A program made the position numbers and the translations under genes. Shown here piece by piece: positions 42,602 through 51,863 of a stretch of DNA of 64,000 bases. Position 1 is the stretch's first letter. Every line of letters begins with the position of its first letter. The DNA is taken from assembly GCA_023229505.1 (NCBI GenBank), contig JALNZD010000001.1:62001-126000 (forward strand), given 5' to 3'. The notes beneath the pieces were generated by a model. It saw only the letters and a program-made list of their open reading frames with translations. It did not search any database and was not told the DNA's origin. Source of the stretch: Bacteroidales bacterium. Lineage in GTDB: Bacteria; Bacteroidota; Bacteroidia; Bacteroidales; JAGOPY01.

Positions 42602-43168
42602 ATGCCAACAACCGCGGATTTCAGGAATGGATTGTGCATCGAATTTAACAATGACCTCTGGGCGATCGTTGAGTTTCAGCATGTCAAACCCGGCAAAGGC
42701 GGTGCTTTCGTCCGGACCAAGATAAAGAACCTTCGTGATGGCCGGGTGCTTGAAAATACCTTCATAGCCGGTGTCAAGATCAATATTGTCAGGATCGAAA
42801 GAAGGCCTCATCAATATCTTTATAACGATGGGGATTCCTATCACTTCATGAATTCCGATACCTTCGAACAGGTCTATATCGAGAAAAAAATGATCGATGC
42901 TGCGGACCTGCTCAAGGAAGGACAGACAGTCGACCTGATCTTCCATTCCGAAACGGAAACCGTGTTGCAGTGCGAAATGCCGGCTACGGTCACGCTTGAA
43001 GTGACTTACACCGAGCCCGGGGAAAAAGGCAACACCGCCACCAACACGCTGAAAGAGGCAACAGTTGAAACCGGCGCTATCGTCCGGGTACCGCTGTTTA
43101 TCAATGCCGGTGAGAAAATCAAGGTAGATACCCGTACTTACCGGTATGCTGAAAGAGCTAAAGATTAA
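42602..43168 (+). CDS. efp: elongation factor P
   Basis: 188-aa translation factor that relieves ribosome stalling at polyproline. The domain I loop is FQHVKPGKGGAFVRTKIKNL, with the lysine of PGKGG at the modification position. VIEK-like and ILRV-like core segments and the signature VTLEVTYTEPGEKGNTATNT-like C-terminal OB domain are present. The tip residue is Lys as in proteins modified by EpmA or left unmodified. The gene is 3 bp from lpxD. Confidence 0.97.
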   Translation: MPTTADFRNGLCIEFNNDLWAIVEFQHVKPGKGGAFVRTKIKNLRDGRVLENTFIAGVKINIVRIERRPHQYLYNDGDSYHFMNSDTFEQVYIEKKMIDAADLLKEGQTVDLIFHSETETVLQCEMPATVTLEVTYTEPGEKGNTATNTLKEATVETGAIVRVPLFINAGEKIKVDTRTYRYAERAKD

Positions 43169-43171
43169 TAT

Positions 43172-44107
43172 ATGAACCTCCCACGCAGTTATTCTCTCGA
43201 GGAAATCGCCGGTTTGCTGAATGCCAGGTTCGATGGTGATCCTTCTTTTTTAATTACCGGGATTAATGAGATCCACATGGTTAATCCAGGCGACCTGACT
43301 TTCGTGGACCACCCGAAATATTACGATAAAGCCCTGAATTCAAAGGCCACCACGATATTGATAAACAAGGAAGTGCTACGGCCTGAAGGAAAAGCTCTCA
43401 TTATTTCCGATGATCCTTTTCGCGACTATGTTTATCTGGCTAAGCATTTCCGGCCTTTCGAAGCTTGCAGTGCATCGGTCAGCCTTACCGCTGAAATCGG
43501 CCAGGGAACCATGATCCAGCCTGGTGCATTCATTGGTAACCATGTGAAAATCGGTAAAAACTGCCTGATCCACTCCAATGTCAGTATTTACGACCATACC
43601 GTGATCGGTGATGAGGTCATCATCCATGCCAATTCGGTCATTGGTGCCGATGCATATTACTTCCAGAAGAAATCCGCAGGTTACCGCAAACTTGAATCAT
43701 GCGGGCGGGTCGTGATCAAAGACCGCGTCGAGATAGGGGCGCTGTGTTCCATTGATAAAGGAGTTTCGGGAGATACTGTTATTGATGAAGGCACCAAGTT
43801 CGATAATCATGTTCAGGTCGGACATGACACCTATATCGGCAAAAATTGTCTCATCGGCGCCCATTGCGCCATAGCAGGTGTTACCAGGATCGAAGATGAG
43901 GTTATCCTTTGGGGCCGCGTTTCAGTAAATAAAGATATCGTGGTCGGTAAAGGAGCCGTGCTATTGGCTACTTCAGCCATTGACAAATCCATTGAAGGGG
44001 GAATAACATATTTCGGATCACCTGCAGAAGAAGCAAGGAAAAAATGGCGGGAAATGGCCTACCTGAAGAGACTCCCCGAATTATTCAAAAAGCTGGATAG
44101 TAAATAA
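43172..44107 (+). CDS. lpxD: UDP-3-O-acylglucosamine N-acyltransferase (LpxD family)
   Basis: 311-aa left-handed beta-helix acyltransferase of lipid A synthesis. The N-terminal uridine-binding domain is seen in NEIHMVNPGDLTFVDHPKYY, and from ~residue 100 hexapeptide repeats ([LIV]-G-x4) form the helix (GAFIGNHVKIGKNCLIHSNV). The catalytic-type His lies in FDNHVQVGHDTYIGKNCLIG. It is shorter than E. coli LpxD (341 aa) and could be the second, LpxD-like copy that sits next to efp in many Bacteroidota. Whether it is the main lipid A enzyme is uncertain. Confidence 0.9.
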   Translation: MNLPRSYSLEEIAGLLNARFDGDPSFLITGINEIHMVNPGDLTFVDHPKYYDKALNSKATTILINKEVLRPEGKALIISDDPFRDYVYLAKHFRPFEACSASVSLTAEIGQGTMIQPGAFIGNHVKIGKNCLIHSNVSIYDHTVIGDEVIIHANSVIGADAYYFQKKSAGYRKLESCGRVVIKDRVEIGALCSIDKGVSGDTVIDEGTKFDNHVQVGHDTYIGKNCLIGAHCAIAGVTRIEDEVILWGRVSVNKDIVVGKGAVLLATSAIDKSIEGGITYFGSPAEEARKKWREMAYLKRLPELFKKLDSK

Positions 44108-44122
44108 ACAAGAAAGGATCTT

Positions 44123-45577
44123 TTACGGTTCAGGTGTTTCAATAACCTGGGTATCCCTTTCTTTTTTTCCGGAATGATACAGATCCATTGCTACCAATAT
44201 TGCCGTAAATCCCCAAAATGGCACAGACGCCTTGTCTGTGTCAAGGAAGTTATTCATTAATCCGTGCACATAATAAGTAATCAGTCCTAGCATGATCATC
44301 AAGCTCAACAGTTTGACTTCCTTATTTTGAGACCTCCGGTAAACACGAATGCCGGTAATAATGACAGTAACAACGATCCCGAAAAAACTCAGCATTCCGA
44401 GTACGCCGGATTCAGACATTGGCCCGATGTATTCACTATGGGCATTGCCCATGTCCCCGTAATTAGTGCTGATAATTGTTTTTTCCTTGGAACGCTGGTA
44501 CGGAGCGTAAACAAACTGGTAAGTGCCCGGCCCCCAACCAAAAATTGGCCTTTCTTTGAACAATCTTATAGCTGAGGCCCATCGATTGATCCTTTCCAGG
44601 TTAGAAGCATCAGATGAAATATTGGAAATCGACTGGACATGCTCCATGAAATCAGTGGAAGAGTCTTGTTTGTTCTTTTCGAGCTTATCAATGAACTGGT
44701 ACTGGAACATAAAGAAGAGGCCGATACCGACCACCAGGGAAAGCAAAAGCCAGTAAAACCGGATGCGGAAGCGGACCAGAAAGTAAACCATCAGGGCAGC
44801 AGCTACACTAATCCAGGCTGCTCTGCTGTATGAGAAGATAATGCCGGTAACCAGGATAGCCAGGATGATAAAAGCCATCACACGGTAAGATCTCTTAAAT
44901 TGCCGGGACAGGGATAATCCTGTAAAGACGGGAAGGAACAAGGCAATAATAGCACCATACGCCGTATGGTCATTATAAAAAGGCTTCATGACCATATTGC
45001 TGTGCGGCTTATCGAATCCATAAGTTGAATGGTTATAAAGCGTATAGAAAATTACTATTACCAGCGGAATAATGTATAACCACTGGAATCTTCTGACATT
45101 TTTCAGATCCATGAACAACAATATTCCGGCAAAATAGAATGGTATGACAAACCATAAACGGGCAATCATGAATTTTATGGAAACAGTGGGAATCTCACTG
45201 GTGAAACAGGTAATAAAAATCCAGACGAGATTGATGACGATGGCAATGGTAACGGGGTGCTTCATGATCTTGTGATCATAGAACCTCTCATGCAAAAGTT
45301 TCAGTATAAAAAGCAATAAAACCCCGAACATAAGGGGTTCTGAAGGCAAAGAAATCCCGATCCCAAATTCGGCATCTTTAAGATTAACGGCAAAAGGGGT
45401 TAGAAAAGTGATCAGAAGAAGCACATTATCTAACGAAAAAATATACAGGATGAGCAATAACAAGACGAAAGGGATAGCCAGCCCCCATAATTTATCATGG
45501 AGAAAAAGGTAGGCATTAGCGGCTATAAATACCGCGCTGGCACCATAAACCCATAATAGTTTCGCCCGTTCGGTCAA
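44123..45577 (-). CDS. O-antigen ligase/polymerase family membrane protein
   Basis: 484-aa protein with about twelve hydrophobic helices and a large periplasmic loop. The Wzy_C/O-antigen ligase region is seen as ERPIFGWGPGTYQFVYAPYQ followed by GNAHSEYIGPMSESGVLGML (the H-x-E/N segment). It could be the WaaL-type ligase or the Wzy polymerase of surface polysaccharide; sequence alone does not decide. Its start overlaps the downstream end of the Wzz-like gene by 4 bp, so the two are coupled. It converges on lpxD with a 15-bp gap. Confidence 0.85.
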   Translation of the reverse strand: MTERAKLLWVYGASAVFIAANAYLFLHDKLWGLAIPFVLLLLILYIFSLDNVLLLITFLTPFAVNLKDAEFGIGISLPSEPLMFGVLLLFILKLLHERFYDHKIMKHPVTIAIVINLVWIFITCFTSEIPTVSIKFMIARLWFVIPFYFAGILLFMDLKNVRRFQWLYIIPLVIVIFYTLYNHSTYGFDKPHSNMVMKPFYNDHTAYGAIIALFLPVFTGLSLSRQFKRSYRVMAFIILAILVTGIIFSYSRAAWISVAAALMVYFLVRFRIRFYWLLLSLVVGIGLFFMFQYQFIDKLEKNKQDSSTDFMEHVQSISNISSDASNLERINRWASAIRLFKERPIFGWGPGTYQFVYAPYQRSKEKTIISTNYGDMGNAHSEYIGPMSESGVLGMLSFFGIVVTVIITGIRVYRRSQNKEVKLLSLMIMLGLITYYVHGLMNNFLDTDKASVPFWGFTAILVAMDLYHSGKKERDTQVIETPEP

Positions 45578-46557
45578 TGATTCAATTGGTTTTGATTTTT
45601 TCTGATTCTTGACACCCTCAGGTTTTCAACCATCAGAATAACAACAATGGAGAAGAAAAAGGTCAGGATGAACGTCATGGTCACAATCAGCCAGCGGACC
45701 GGAAACGATTTTTTATCGGCCGGAAATGGGCGTGTAATGACATTACAATAGGTCAGCTTAGCCTTGTAAAACCGGAGAGCATCTTCATACTGCACATTAA
45801 ATGCTGTATAGGCACGCGCCTCATTTTTAATCGATTCCGTCAGCAGGATCAGGTCGCCCCCCACCCTTTCCATATTATCTTTCAGACGTTTAACCTCGGA
45901 AGAGTTGATGTTGGCTGCAGCGCCACTGGTCACCGTACGCAAATAGCCCCTCATGATCTCTTCTGAGCTTTGATCATAACCCAATAAGCCTGATTCAACG
46001 CTTAGAGTATATAAAGCTTGTTTCAGCGAATCAATATCTCTTTCCTTCTTAGATAGTAATTGCTTGAACATGTCCATCACTTCCAAATACTTGGCATTGT
46101 GCATATTTCTGACTTTCTGATTGTAAAAGTCGATAATCGCTTCAACAATATTGCAGGCCATAACAGGATCCTTGTCAAGAGCTTCTATACTTACCGCATC
46201 ATAAGGAGTTTTTTCAACTTTAATATTCTGGCTGTATTCGTAATAAATAGCTGTTTTAAAGTATTTATAATCTTTTGAAATCTTGTAATGTTCAGGCAGG
46301 TTAAACTTTGTAATCACACTGTCAATAATATCCTGTGACTGCAGGATCTGGTACATCTGTTCCGTTTCACTTTCTTCAGAATACGGTGATACATTAGCCG
46401 GATAGATCACGGCCATGGATTTGAATTTTGGTGTGATGAATAAGGAGCTGGAGAAGATAACCGCCAGCACAACTGCAACCGAAAGGATCACCAGCAGGTG
46501 GATTCTCCATTTGAGCAGAAGGTTGATCAGGTTCGTATTATTAAAGTATTTTTCCAT
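45574..46557 (-). CDS. Wzz-like chain-length determinant (copy 1)
   Basis: 327-aa polysaccharide co-polymerase with transmembrane segments at residues ~18-40 (IHLLVILSVAVVLAVIFSSS) and ~295-315 (WLIVTMTFILTFFFSIVVIL) and a coiled-coil periplasmic domain between. FITPKFKSMAVIYP after the first helix is the Wzz-type motif. There is no cytoplasmic tyrosine-kinase domain. It sets chain length with the adjacent ligase/polymerase. The neighbour at 46608-47657 is a paralogue. Confidence 0.85.
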   Translation of the reverse strand: MEKYFNNTNLINLLLKWRIHLLVILSVAVVLAVIFSSSLFITPKFKSMAVIYPANVSPYSEESETEQMYQILQSQDIIDSVITKFNLPEHYKISKDYKYFKTAIYYEYSQNIKVEKTPYDAVSIEALDKDPVMACNIVEAIIDFYNQKVRNMHNAKYLEVMDMFKQLLSKKERDIDSLKQALYTLSVESGLLGYDQSSEEIMRGYLRTVTSGAAANINSSEVKRLKDNMERVGGDLILLTESIKNEARAYTAFNVQYEDALRFYKAKLTYCNVITRPFPADKKSFPVRWLIVTMTFILTFFFSIVVILMVENLRVSRIRKNQNQLNH

Positions 46558-46607
46558 TTTGAGCTCAGATATTTTAAATTTCTGAAATCTGACATTCAGC
46601 TTAGGTA

Positions 46608-47657
46608 TTATTGGGAACTGAAGTTTTTTTTTAACTGTAACTTCGTATAATTCTCAACGATGATAATGGTTAAAACCGCCGCAAAGAAGACGATAAAGGC
46701 AGTGACAACCAATATGATCCACCGGATCGGGTATGATTTGATCTCTGCTTTGTAAGCGCTGTTTATGATAAATTTCTGAGGCAGAAACTGCTCTGCGTCA
46801 ACTTTGGCTTCCTGGTACTTGGTCTTTAGCAAAGTCAACTGCTCTGTCTTAAACTCCAGTTCATTCTTCAGAGATAGGAAAACCCCTCCGTATTTTCCGA
46901 TGGTATCAAGTTTCTGTTGAAGGACTCTGACTGCATGTTGATTGTTTTGAGAAAGTGCAATAGCAAACTGCTGGTTAAGAACTTCTGATTGTCTTTCGTA
47001 ATCATTAACTCCTTTACTTCCGAGGTATCTTAATGATTCGACGATGCTACTGACTTCATTTTCAAGGCTGCGATACTGCTCATCGACAATCTGGAAAGCT
47101 TTGACCGCCCTCTCTTTCTGCATAATATTCCTGGTAGAATCAAGCAAGGCTGCAATATCATTAGCCATGTCCGCTGCCATTTGCGGATCGGTATCAAAAA
47201 CGGTGATCTTCACAGCCATGTATTCCGTCCGGCGAAACTTGACATTATTTTCATATTCCCTGTGTAACCGGGTATATTTATATTTTGAATCCGGGGAGAT
47301 ATTATAATGCCCCATGAGATCATATTTCTCAACAATCCTGTCCCTGATCAGGTTAGAATTCAGCATCTGCAGCATCTGTTCAGCTTGCTCATCTTCACCG
47401 ATACCCAGAATATCTTCTTTTATTCCGCTGTTCTGGCTGATCAAAACTTTGGAAATCGAATTGGTCGCAACCGGGAACATGATCACGGAAGATTTGTATT
47501 TGGGCTTAATAAAGAAGGGCGATGAAAAAATAATTGAGGCAACGATAGCAATGGCGGTAATAATAGCCAGTGGAAGTCTCCACTTATATAATAAATGCAA
47601 CAGGTTGATGGAATTAAGTTCCTTTTTGAAGGGTTCCTGGTTCAACTGATCAGTCAT
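46608..47657 (-). CDS. Wzz-like chain-length determinant (copy 2)
   Basis: 349-aa paralogue of the preceding protein: first helix at ~30-50 (ITAIAIVASIIFSSPFFIKP), long coiled-coil region, second helix near the C-terminus (WIILVVTAFIVFFAAVLTII). It keeps the KYKSSVIMFPVAT motif where copy 1 has KFKSMAVIYP. The two genes are 50 bp apart. Two divergent copies may make a hetero-oligomer or give two modal lengths. A TAAATTTG box sits 25 nt upstream. Confidence 0.85.
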   Translation of the reverse strand: MTDQLNQEPFKKELNSINLLHLLYKWRLPLAIITAIAIVASIIFSSPFFIKPKYKSSVIMFPVATNSISKVLISQNSGIKEDILGIGEDEQAEQMLQMLNSNLIRDRIVEKYDLMGHYNISPDSKYKYTRLHREYENNVKFRRTEYMAVKITVFDTDPQMAADMANDIAALLDSTRNIMQKERAVKAFQIVDEQYRSLENEVSSIVESLRYLGSKGVNDYERQSEVLNQQFAIALSQNNQHAVRVLQQKLDTIGKYGGVFLSLKNELEFKTEQLTLLKTKYQEAKVDAEQFLPQKFIINSAYKAEIKSYPIRWIILVVTAFIVFFAAVLTIIIVENYTKLQLKKNFSSQ

Positions 47658-47682
47658 GTTTTCCTTTTTACGAAAAAGAGAT

Positions 47683-47690
47683 CAAATTTA
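47683..47690 (-). promoter_or_regulatory. -7 box upstream of the Wzz-like genes
   Basis: Minus strand TAAATTTG, 25 nt before the ATG at 47657. It would make the Wzz-ligase set a separate transcript from the methyltransferase gene. Confidence 0.45.
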
Positions 47691-48014
47691 GAAATAAATA
47701 TTTAAAGTTTAGCTTTTTCTATAAACTATAATATTAAAATAAGGTTCCGATGCTGCAAGCAGATCCCTCGCTTACAAAACTTTGAAAAGTACCGATATTT
47801 CCGACTTTTATCATTGTTTGAATAAAAAAGGTGCGCCTGACCTGCGCCAGCAAGTATTTCACCTAAATTAGTCCGCTTTTGGCTGAAGATTTACAATGTA
47901 AACCATATTTCAGTAAAAATAGAATAAAATTAGATTTAAAAATGAGGAGGAAATTATTCAAGAATTACTGCAAAATAATTGGATAAGAACATGTTGGGTA
48001 ATTCTAAGAGGTAT
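47691..48014. other. AT-rich gap without a recognised gene
   Basis: Between the Wzz-like and methyltransferase genes I see only AT-rich sequence and a weak GC-rich inverted repeat near 47830-47855; no coding frame with protein-like composition was found. Confidence 0.6.
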
Positions 48015-48815
48015 TTACTTGATCACTTTTATGATCCAAATGTCCTGCTGAGGCTTGTTGTTTCTTATATCGCCTTCAATATGCTCGAGTAATTGGTGTC
48101 CTTTTATAAGCTCTGTTACAAAGTCAGGGGGATGAATAGCAGTATACGTCCTATGGCCAATTTTTGTATTACCTCTTGTAATTAATTCTCCCCGATTAAA
48201 TTGATCTAGTTCAGATATTGTCAGTTTTATCCTGAATGCATTACCCTGCATCGTAAGGAATAAAATGCCATTTTTTTTAGTTATTCGCACTAATTCAGAA
48301 AACCACTTGTAATGCAATCCCTCAGGAAGATGTGTAAAAATCGAAATGCCATAAATAATGTCAAATGAATTGTCCACATAAGGCAATGGTGGCTCAGTAT
48401 CGTTCAGGTTAAAATTGACTCCCTTTATCGCTTTTTTATTCCAGGCAATTGATTTTGCATTATAATCAGTCCCATAGACGGAACATGATTTATCAAGTAA
48501 ATCCGGAAGATGTCGGACGATTCTTGCGGGTCCACATCCCCAATCTAAAATATTTATATTGATTAATTGATAGTGTCTTTTGAAATGATCCAGTAACCAA
48601 GCGGCTGTATTCCTGCTTGCAAAATAATAGCTGTCATAATTGAGGTCAAATGCTTCATAAATGAGATAAGCAGGGGGAATTGGAATGCCAGGATTTTTTG
48701 ATATGAACCTTCTTCTTTCTTTTAATTTCTTTAAATGGAAAATGAAAAATCTTATTTTGTCAGTAAAGAGTAATATTCCTAATTGCCTTAAAAGATTTGA
48801 AATCTTCGTCCTCAT
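48015..48815 (-). CDS. class I SAM-dependent methyltransferase
   Basis: 266-aa protein. Motif I is NINILDWGCGPARIVRHL near residues 95-112, the acidic residue of motif II is in VYGTDYNAKSIAWN, and the post-motif segment is SFDIIYGISIFTHLPEGL. The fold matches Methyltransf_11/25 proteins found in polysaccharide loci, where they cap or decorate sugars. The N-terminal ~60 residues are basic and may bind membranes. It is AT-rich and isolated by gaps on both sides; its substrate is unknown. Confidence 0.85.
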   Translation of the reverse strand: MRTKISNLLRQLGILLFTDKIRFFIFHLKKLKERRRFISKNPGIPIPPAYLIYEAFDLNYDSYYFASRNTAAWLLDHFKRHYQLININILDWGCGPARIVRHLPDLLDKSCSVYGTDYNAKSIAWNKKAIKGVNFNLNDTEPPLPYVDNSFDIIYGISIFTHLPEGLHYKWFSELVRITKKNGILFLTMQGNAFRIKLTISELDQFNRGELITRGNTKIGHRTYTAIHPPDFVTELIKGHQLLEHIEGDIRNNKPQQDIWIIKVIK

Positions 48816-49004
48816 TTTTAATAATTTAATAATCTCAGGCTTAATATAAAAAATTGTTGTCCGGTATTGGCTTTATTTCGATTAGTAGATTTGCCTGATC
48901 AGACTATTCTACATATGTAAAAGTACTTTTTTTTCCGGTCGCACGATGATATCTGGCGCTCCGCCCATTTCTCTTTAAATTAACTCCATGCCGTCATCCC
49001 GAGG

Positions 49005-49021
49005 CTCCGCCAAAGGCGGAG
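49005..49021. repeat. REP-like hairpin CTCCGCC-AAA-GGCGGAG
   Basis: Perfect 7-bp stem with AAA loop, flanked by TCCC (48997-49000) and GGGA (49026-49029). The core matches the hairpin after frr. Confidence 0.8.
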
Positions 49022-49055
49022 ACGAGGGACCCAATAGCCAATTCATTCCTAACCA

Positions 49056-50543
49056 TCAAACCGACGATTTTTCTTTAAGCAAACGAATGATTTCCACGAT
49101 ATTGATCAATCTTAATGTAAAAGCAGAAATAAGACTGGCAGTTAACATGATCGAAAAGCTGAGTAACCAGTGGAAGGATAATTCTTTCGAAATGAAGTTA
49201 AAGCCTATCACTAAAACGATAAAGAACAGAAGAGTGAAAATAAAACGATAATCTATCTTAAAACGGAAAAAGTACTGTGCCATGATAAGATAGGAGCCCG
49301 CCGTGAACAGCTGTGTAACAAGACTTGCATAAGCCGCACCGGAAGCCTGCATCCTGGGTATTAAGAGGATATTAATACCGAAATTCACAATAATTCCTCC
49401 CAGGGCTATCATGTTCAGCTGCTTCAGATTGCCATTTGCCGTGAGCAACGTACTAAAAACATACATAGTAGTACTTCCCAGGAAACCGAACATCAGGATA
49501 CCATAGACCCGGGCAGATTGGCTGAGTTTGTCTGCAAACTCAGCCGCTGATTCCAGTTCTCCTCTCGGATATAGCCATTCCATGATCTCGGTCCTGTAGA
49601 AATAAGAACCGGTAACGACGATAATAGCTGAAGTGATCAGCAGAGAATAAGGCAACCTGATCATTTTATTCAATTCCTGCTTCATCTTGATCATCTTCGA
49701 GTAAATAGGCAAAAGCAACACGGCAAAAAGCCACGCAAACTGGTTAAACGCGTCAAGTAAACGAAAAGCATGAGCATATATACCAACTTGCCGCTTGCCT
49801 TCTGCTCCTTCAAGTAGCCGTTCGATAAAAACCGAATCGACCCGGTTATAAACCGACATAAGCAGCGCCAGGATAGCAAAAGGCAGGCTCTTTTTCAGGA
49901 TCACCAGGAAAAATGGCCAGTTCCAGCTTAGTCTTTTAAACTTTGCCTTCCGCACAACGATAGCCATGGCTACTGCCATGGTAATCAGGTATGCCGCTGT
50001 TTGGGCATAAACGAACCATTCGATTTTAAACACCCCACCTGTAAGGTTCCCCCAAAGTAAAGCAGCACATATTAATATCATCAGTACCCGGTCAAATACG
50101 GAGAGAAAACTGTCGGTGCGGAACATTAGCATACCTGATACATTCGACCTCAGGTAAAGGATAAAAGAGAGGAGGAACTGGTTAAACCCCACCCAAGCTA
50201 GCATGGTTAGCTGTTCCCCTTTATACCCGATGATCAGGGCAACAATGAAGGTCACGGCAACATAAATAAATGTAAGTAAGAATTTCAGGATTACCAGGCT
50301 TGAGAAATGCTTGTTCAGCAAGTGGACATGCTGGGCAATATTCCGGTTGTTGAAATTTGTAATTCCGGCATCCAGCAATATATTGAACAGAAAAGCAAAA
50401 TTAAAAATGGTAAAATAAAAACCGTAATCCACAAGCCCAACCGTATTCTGCACCGTGCGATCGATCCCGAAAATCCAGAATGGCTTTACCAGAAAGTTCA
50501 GGAACAGCAATAGGGCAAGATTGGTCAGGAATTTTTTCTGCAT
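49056..50543 (-). CDS. polysaccharide flippase (Wzx-like)
   Basis: 495-aa membrane protein of the MOP/PST superfamily with 12-14 hydrophobic helices. The N-terminal part has VQNTVGLVDYGFYFTIFNFA, and the middle has SLPFAILALLMSVYNRVDSV followed by FIERLLEGAEGKRQVGIYAH, both typical of polysaccharide transporters that flip lipid-linked repeat units. It fits the ligase, Wzz and glycosyltransferase genes around it. The C-terminus ends 35 bp from the REP-like hairpin. Confidence 0.88.
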   Translation of the reverse strand: MQKKFLTNLALLLFLNFLVKPFWIFGIDRTVQNTVGLVDYGFYFTIFNFAFLFNILLDAGITNFNNRNIAQHVHLLNKHFSSLVILKFLLTFIYVAVTFIVALIIGYKGEQLTMLAWVGFNQFLLSFILYLRSNVSGMLMFRTDSFLSVFDRVLMILICAALLWGNLTGGVFKIEWFVYAQTAAYLITMAVAMAIVVRKAKFKRLSWNWPFFLVILKKSLPFAILALLMSVYNRVDSVFIERLLEGAEGKRQVGIYAHAFRLLDAFNQFAWLFAVLLLPIYSKMIKMKQELNKMIRLPYSLLITSAIIVVTGSYFYRTEIMEWLYPRGELESAAEFADKLSQSARVYGILMFGFLGSTTMYVFSTLLTANGNLKQLNMIALGGIIVNFGINILLIPRMQASGAAYASLVTQLFTAGSYLIMAQYFFRFKIDYRFIFTLLFFIVLVIGFNFISKELSFHWLLSFSIMLTASLISAFTLRLINIVEIIRLLKEKSSV

Positions 50544-50620
50544 TGATGGGTTGTTAGGAAAATGTGATAATAACAGGCGGTTTAATATTCTCTCTTGAGC
50601 CAGTCATTTTCAAAAAAAAT

Positions 50621-50628
50621 TAAATTTG
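50621..50628 (+). promoter_or_regulatory. -7 box upstream of the glycosyltransferase gene
   Basis: TAAATTTG, 86 nt before the preferred TTG start; a TTG at 50595-50597 may be the -33. It also shows that the 50655 GTG would be only 26 nt from the box. Confidence 0.45.
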
Positions 50629-50663
50629 TACAAAGTTATGAGATTTAAAAAACGGTGCACGGG

Positions 50664-50692
50664 TTAAATCCGGTATGTAACCGGAAGTTTAA
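50664..50692 (+). promoter_or_regulatory. 5' leader hairpin of the glycosyltransferase gene
   Basis: TCCGGT pairs with ACCGGA across a 5-base loop, extended by TTAAA/TTTAA flanks. It lies between the -7 box and the TTG start at 50715, so it would be in the mRNA leader. Confidence 0.4.
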
Positions 50693-50714
50693 TTTCTTTT
50701 TAATATATATAAAA

Positions 50715-51851
50715 TTGAGAATTGCCGTTAACACCAGGTTGCTCCTGAAAAACAAGCTCGAAGGAATAGGATGGTTTTCTTACGAAACTTTAAGAAGGAT
50801 AACGAAACAGCACCAGGAACATCAGTTTTATTTCATGTTCGACCGGCAATTCGATGAGTCATTCATTTTTTCAGGGAATATCACACCCGTGGTTATCCCG
50901 CCGCAAGCCCGGCATCCGTTGCTGTATTACCTTTGGTTTGAAAAATCTATTCCTAGGATATTAAAAAAGATCCAGCCCGATCTCTTTTTCTCTCCCGATG
51001 GATATTTATCGCTTTCCAGCCCGGTTAAATCGATGAATGTTATTCATGACCTGAATTTTGAACATTATCCCGAGGACCTTCCATATCCCGAAAGGACATT
51101 CTATCGTCATTATTTTCCGCAATATGCCCGGAAAGCCTGCCGTATCGCGACGGTTTCGGAATTTTCAAAACGGGACATCATCAACCAGTATCATGTTTCC
51201 CCTGAAAAGATCGATGTAGTTTACAATGGCGCTAATGACCGTTACTCTCCCCTTTCTGAGTCTGAAAAGTTCCTGGTCAGGGCAAAATATTCCGAGGGTA
51301 TCCCCTATTTTGTATTTGTAGGTGCCCTGCATCCCCGCAAAAACCTGGCAAATTTATTCCGCGCTTTCGATCTCTTCAGGCAGGAAACCGGTATCAACAT
51401 GAAACTGCTCACCATCGGGCAGAAAAAATGGTGGACCAAAAGTATCAAAGAAGCTTATGATAAGATGCAGTTTAATAAGGATGTGGGTTTTTGCGGCCGG
51501 CTCGAACCACTCGAGTTGAACAGGGTAATTGCCTCCGCTACAGCACTTACTTACGTTTCTTATTTTGAGGGGTTCGGTATCCCGATCCTCGAAGCATTTT
51601 ACTGCGAAACACCGGTAATTACATCCAATGTAACCTCCATGCCTGAAGTTGCCGGAGATGCTGCCATTCTCATCGATCCTTTCTCTGTAAAATCGATCTG
51701 TGAAGGGATGATGAAAATTGTGTCAGATCCCTCAATTAGCATTTCTCTCAATGAAAAAGCACGTGAACGCAGGCAGGTTTTCAACTGGCAAAGAACCGCC
51801 GGCCTGCTCTGGGACTCCATGGAAAAGGCATTAGATTCAAAAAAACCGTAA
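50715..51851 (+). CDS. GT4-type glycosyltransferase
   Basis: About 378-aa GT-B enzyme of the glycosyltransferase 1/4 family. The N-terminal domain starts LRIAVNTRLLLKNKLEGIGW with the loop EGIGWFSYETL; the C-terminal domain has YFVFVGALHPRKNLANLFRA, then FCGRLEPLELNRVIASAT and the sugar-nucleotide motif SYFEGFGIPILEAFYCETPV (EX7E). The frame opens at GTG 50655, but family N-termini begin RIAVNTR, so TTG 50715 is preferred. It likely adds a sugar to the surface polysaccharide made by the divergent cluster. Confidence 0.9.
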   Translation: MRIAVNTRLLLKNKLEGIGWFSYETLRRITKQHQEHQFYFMFDRQFDESFIFSGNITPVVIPPQARHPLLYYLWFEKSIPRILKKIQPDLFFSPDGYLSLSSPVKSMNVIHDLNFEHYPEDLPYPERTFYRHYFPQYARKACRIATVSEFSKRDIINQYHVSPEKIDVVYNGANDRYSPLSESEKFLVRAKYSEGIPYFVFVGALHPRKNLANLFRAFDLFRQETGINMKLLTIGQKKWWTKSIKEAYDKMQFNKDVGFCGRLEPLELNRVIASATALTYVSYFEGFGIPILEAFYCETPVITSNVTSMPEVAGDAAILIDPFSVKSICEGMMKIVSDPSISISLNEKARERRQVFNWQRTAGLLWDSMEKALDSKKP

Positions 51852-51863
51852 AAAAAGAAATGA

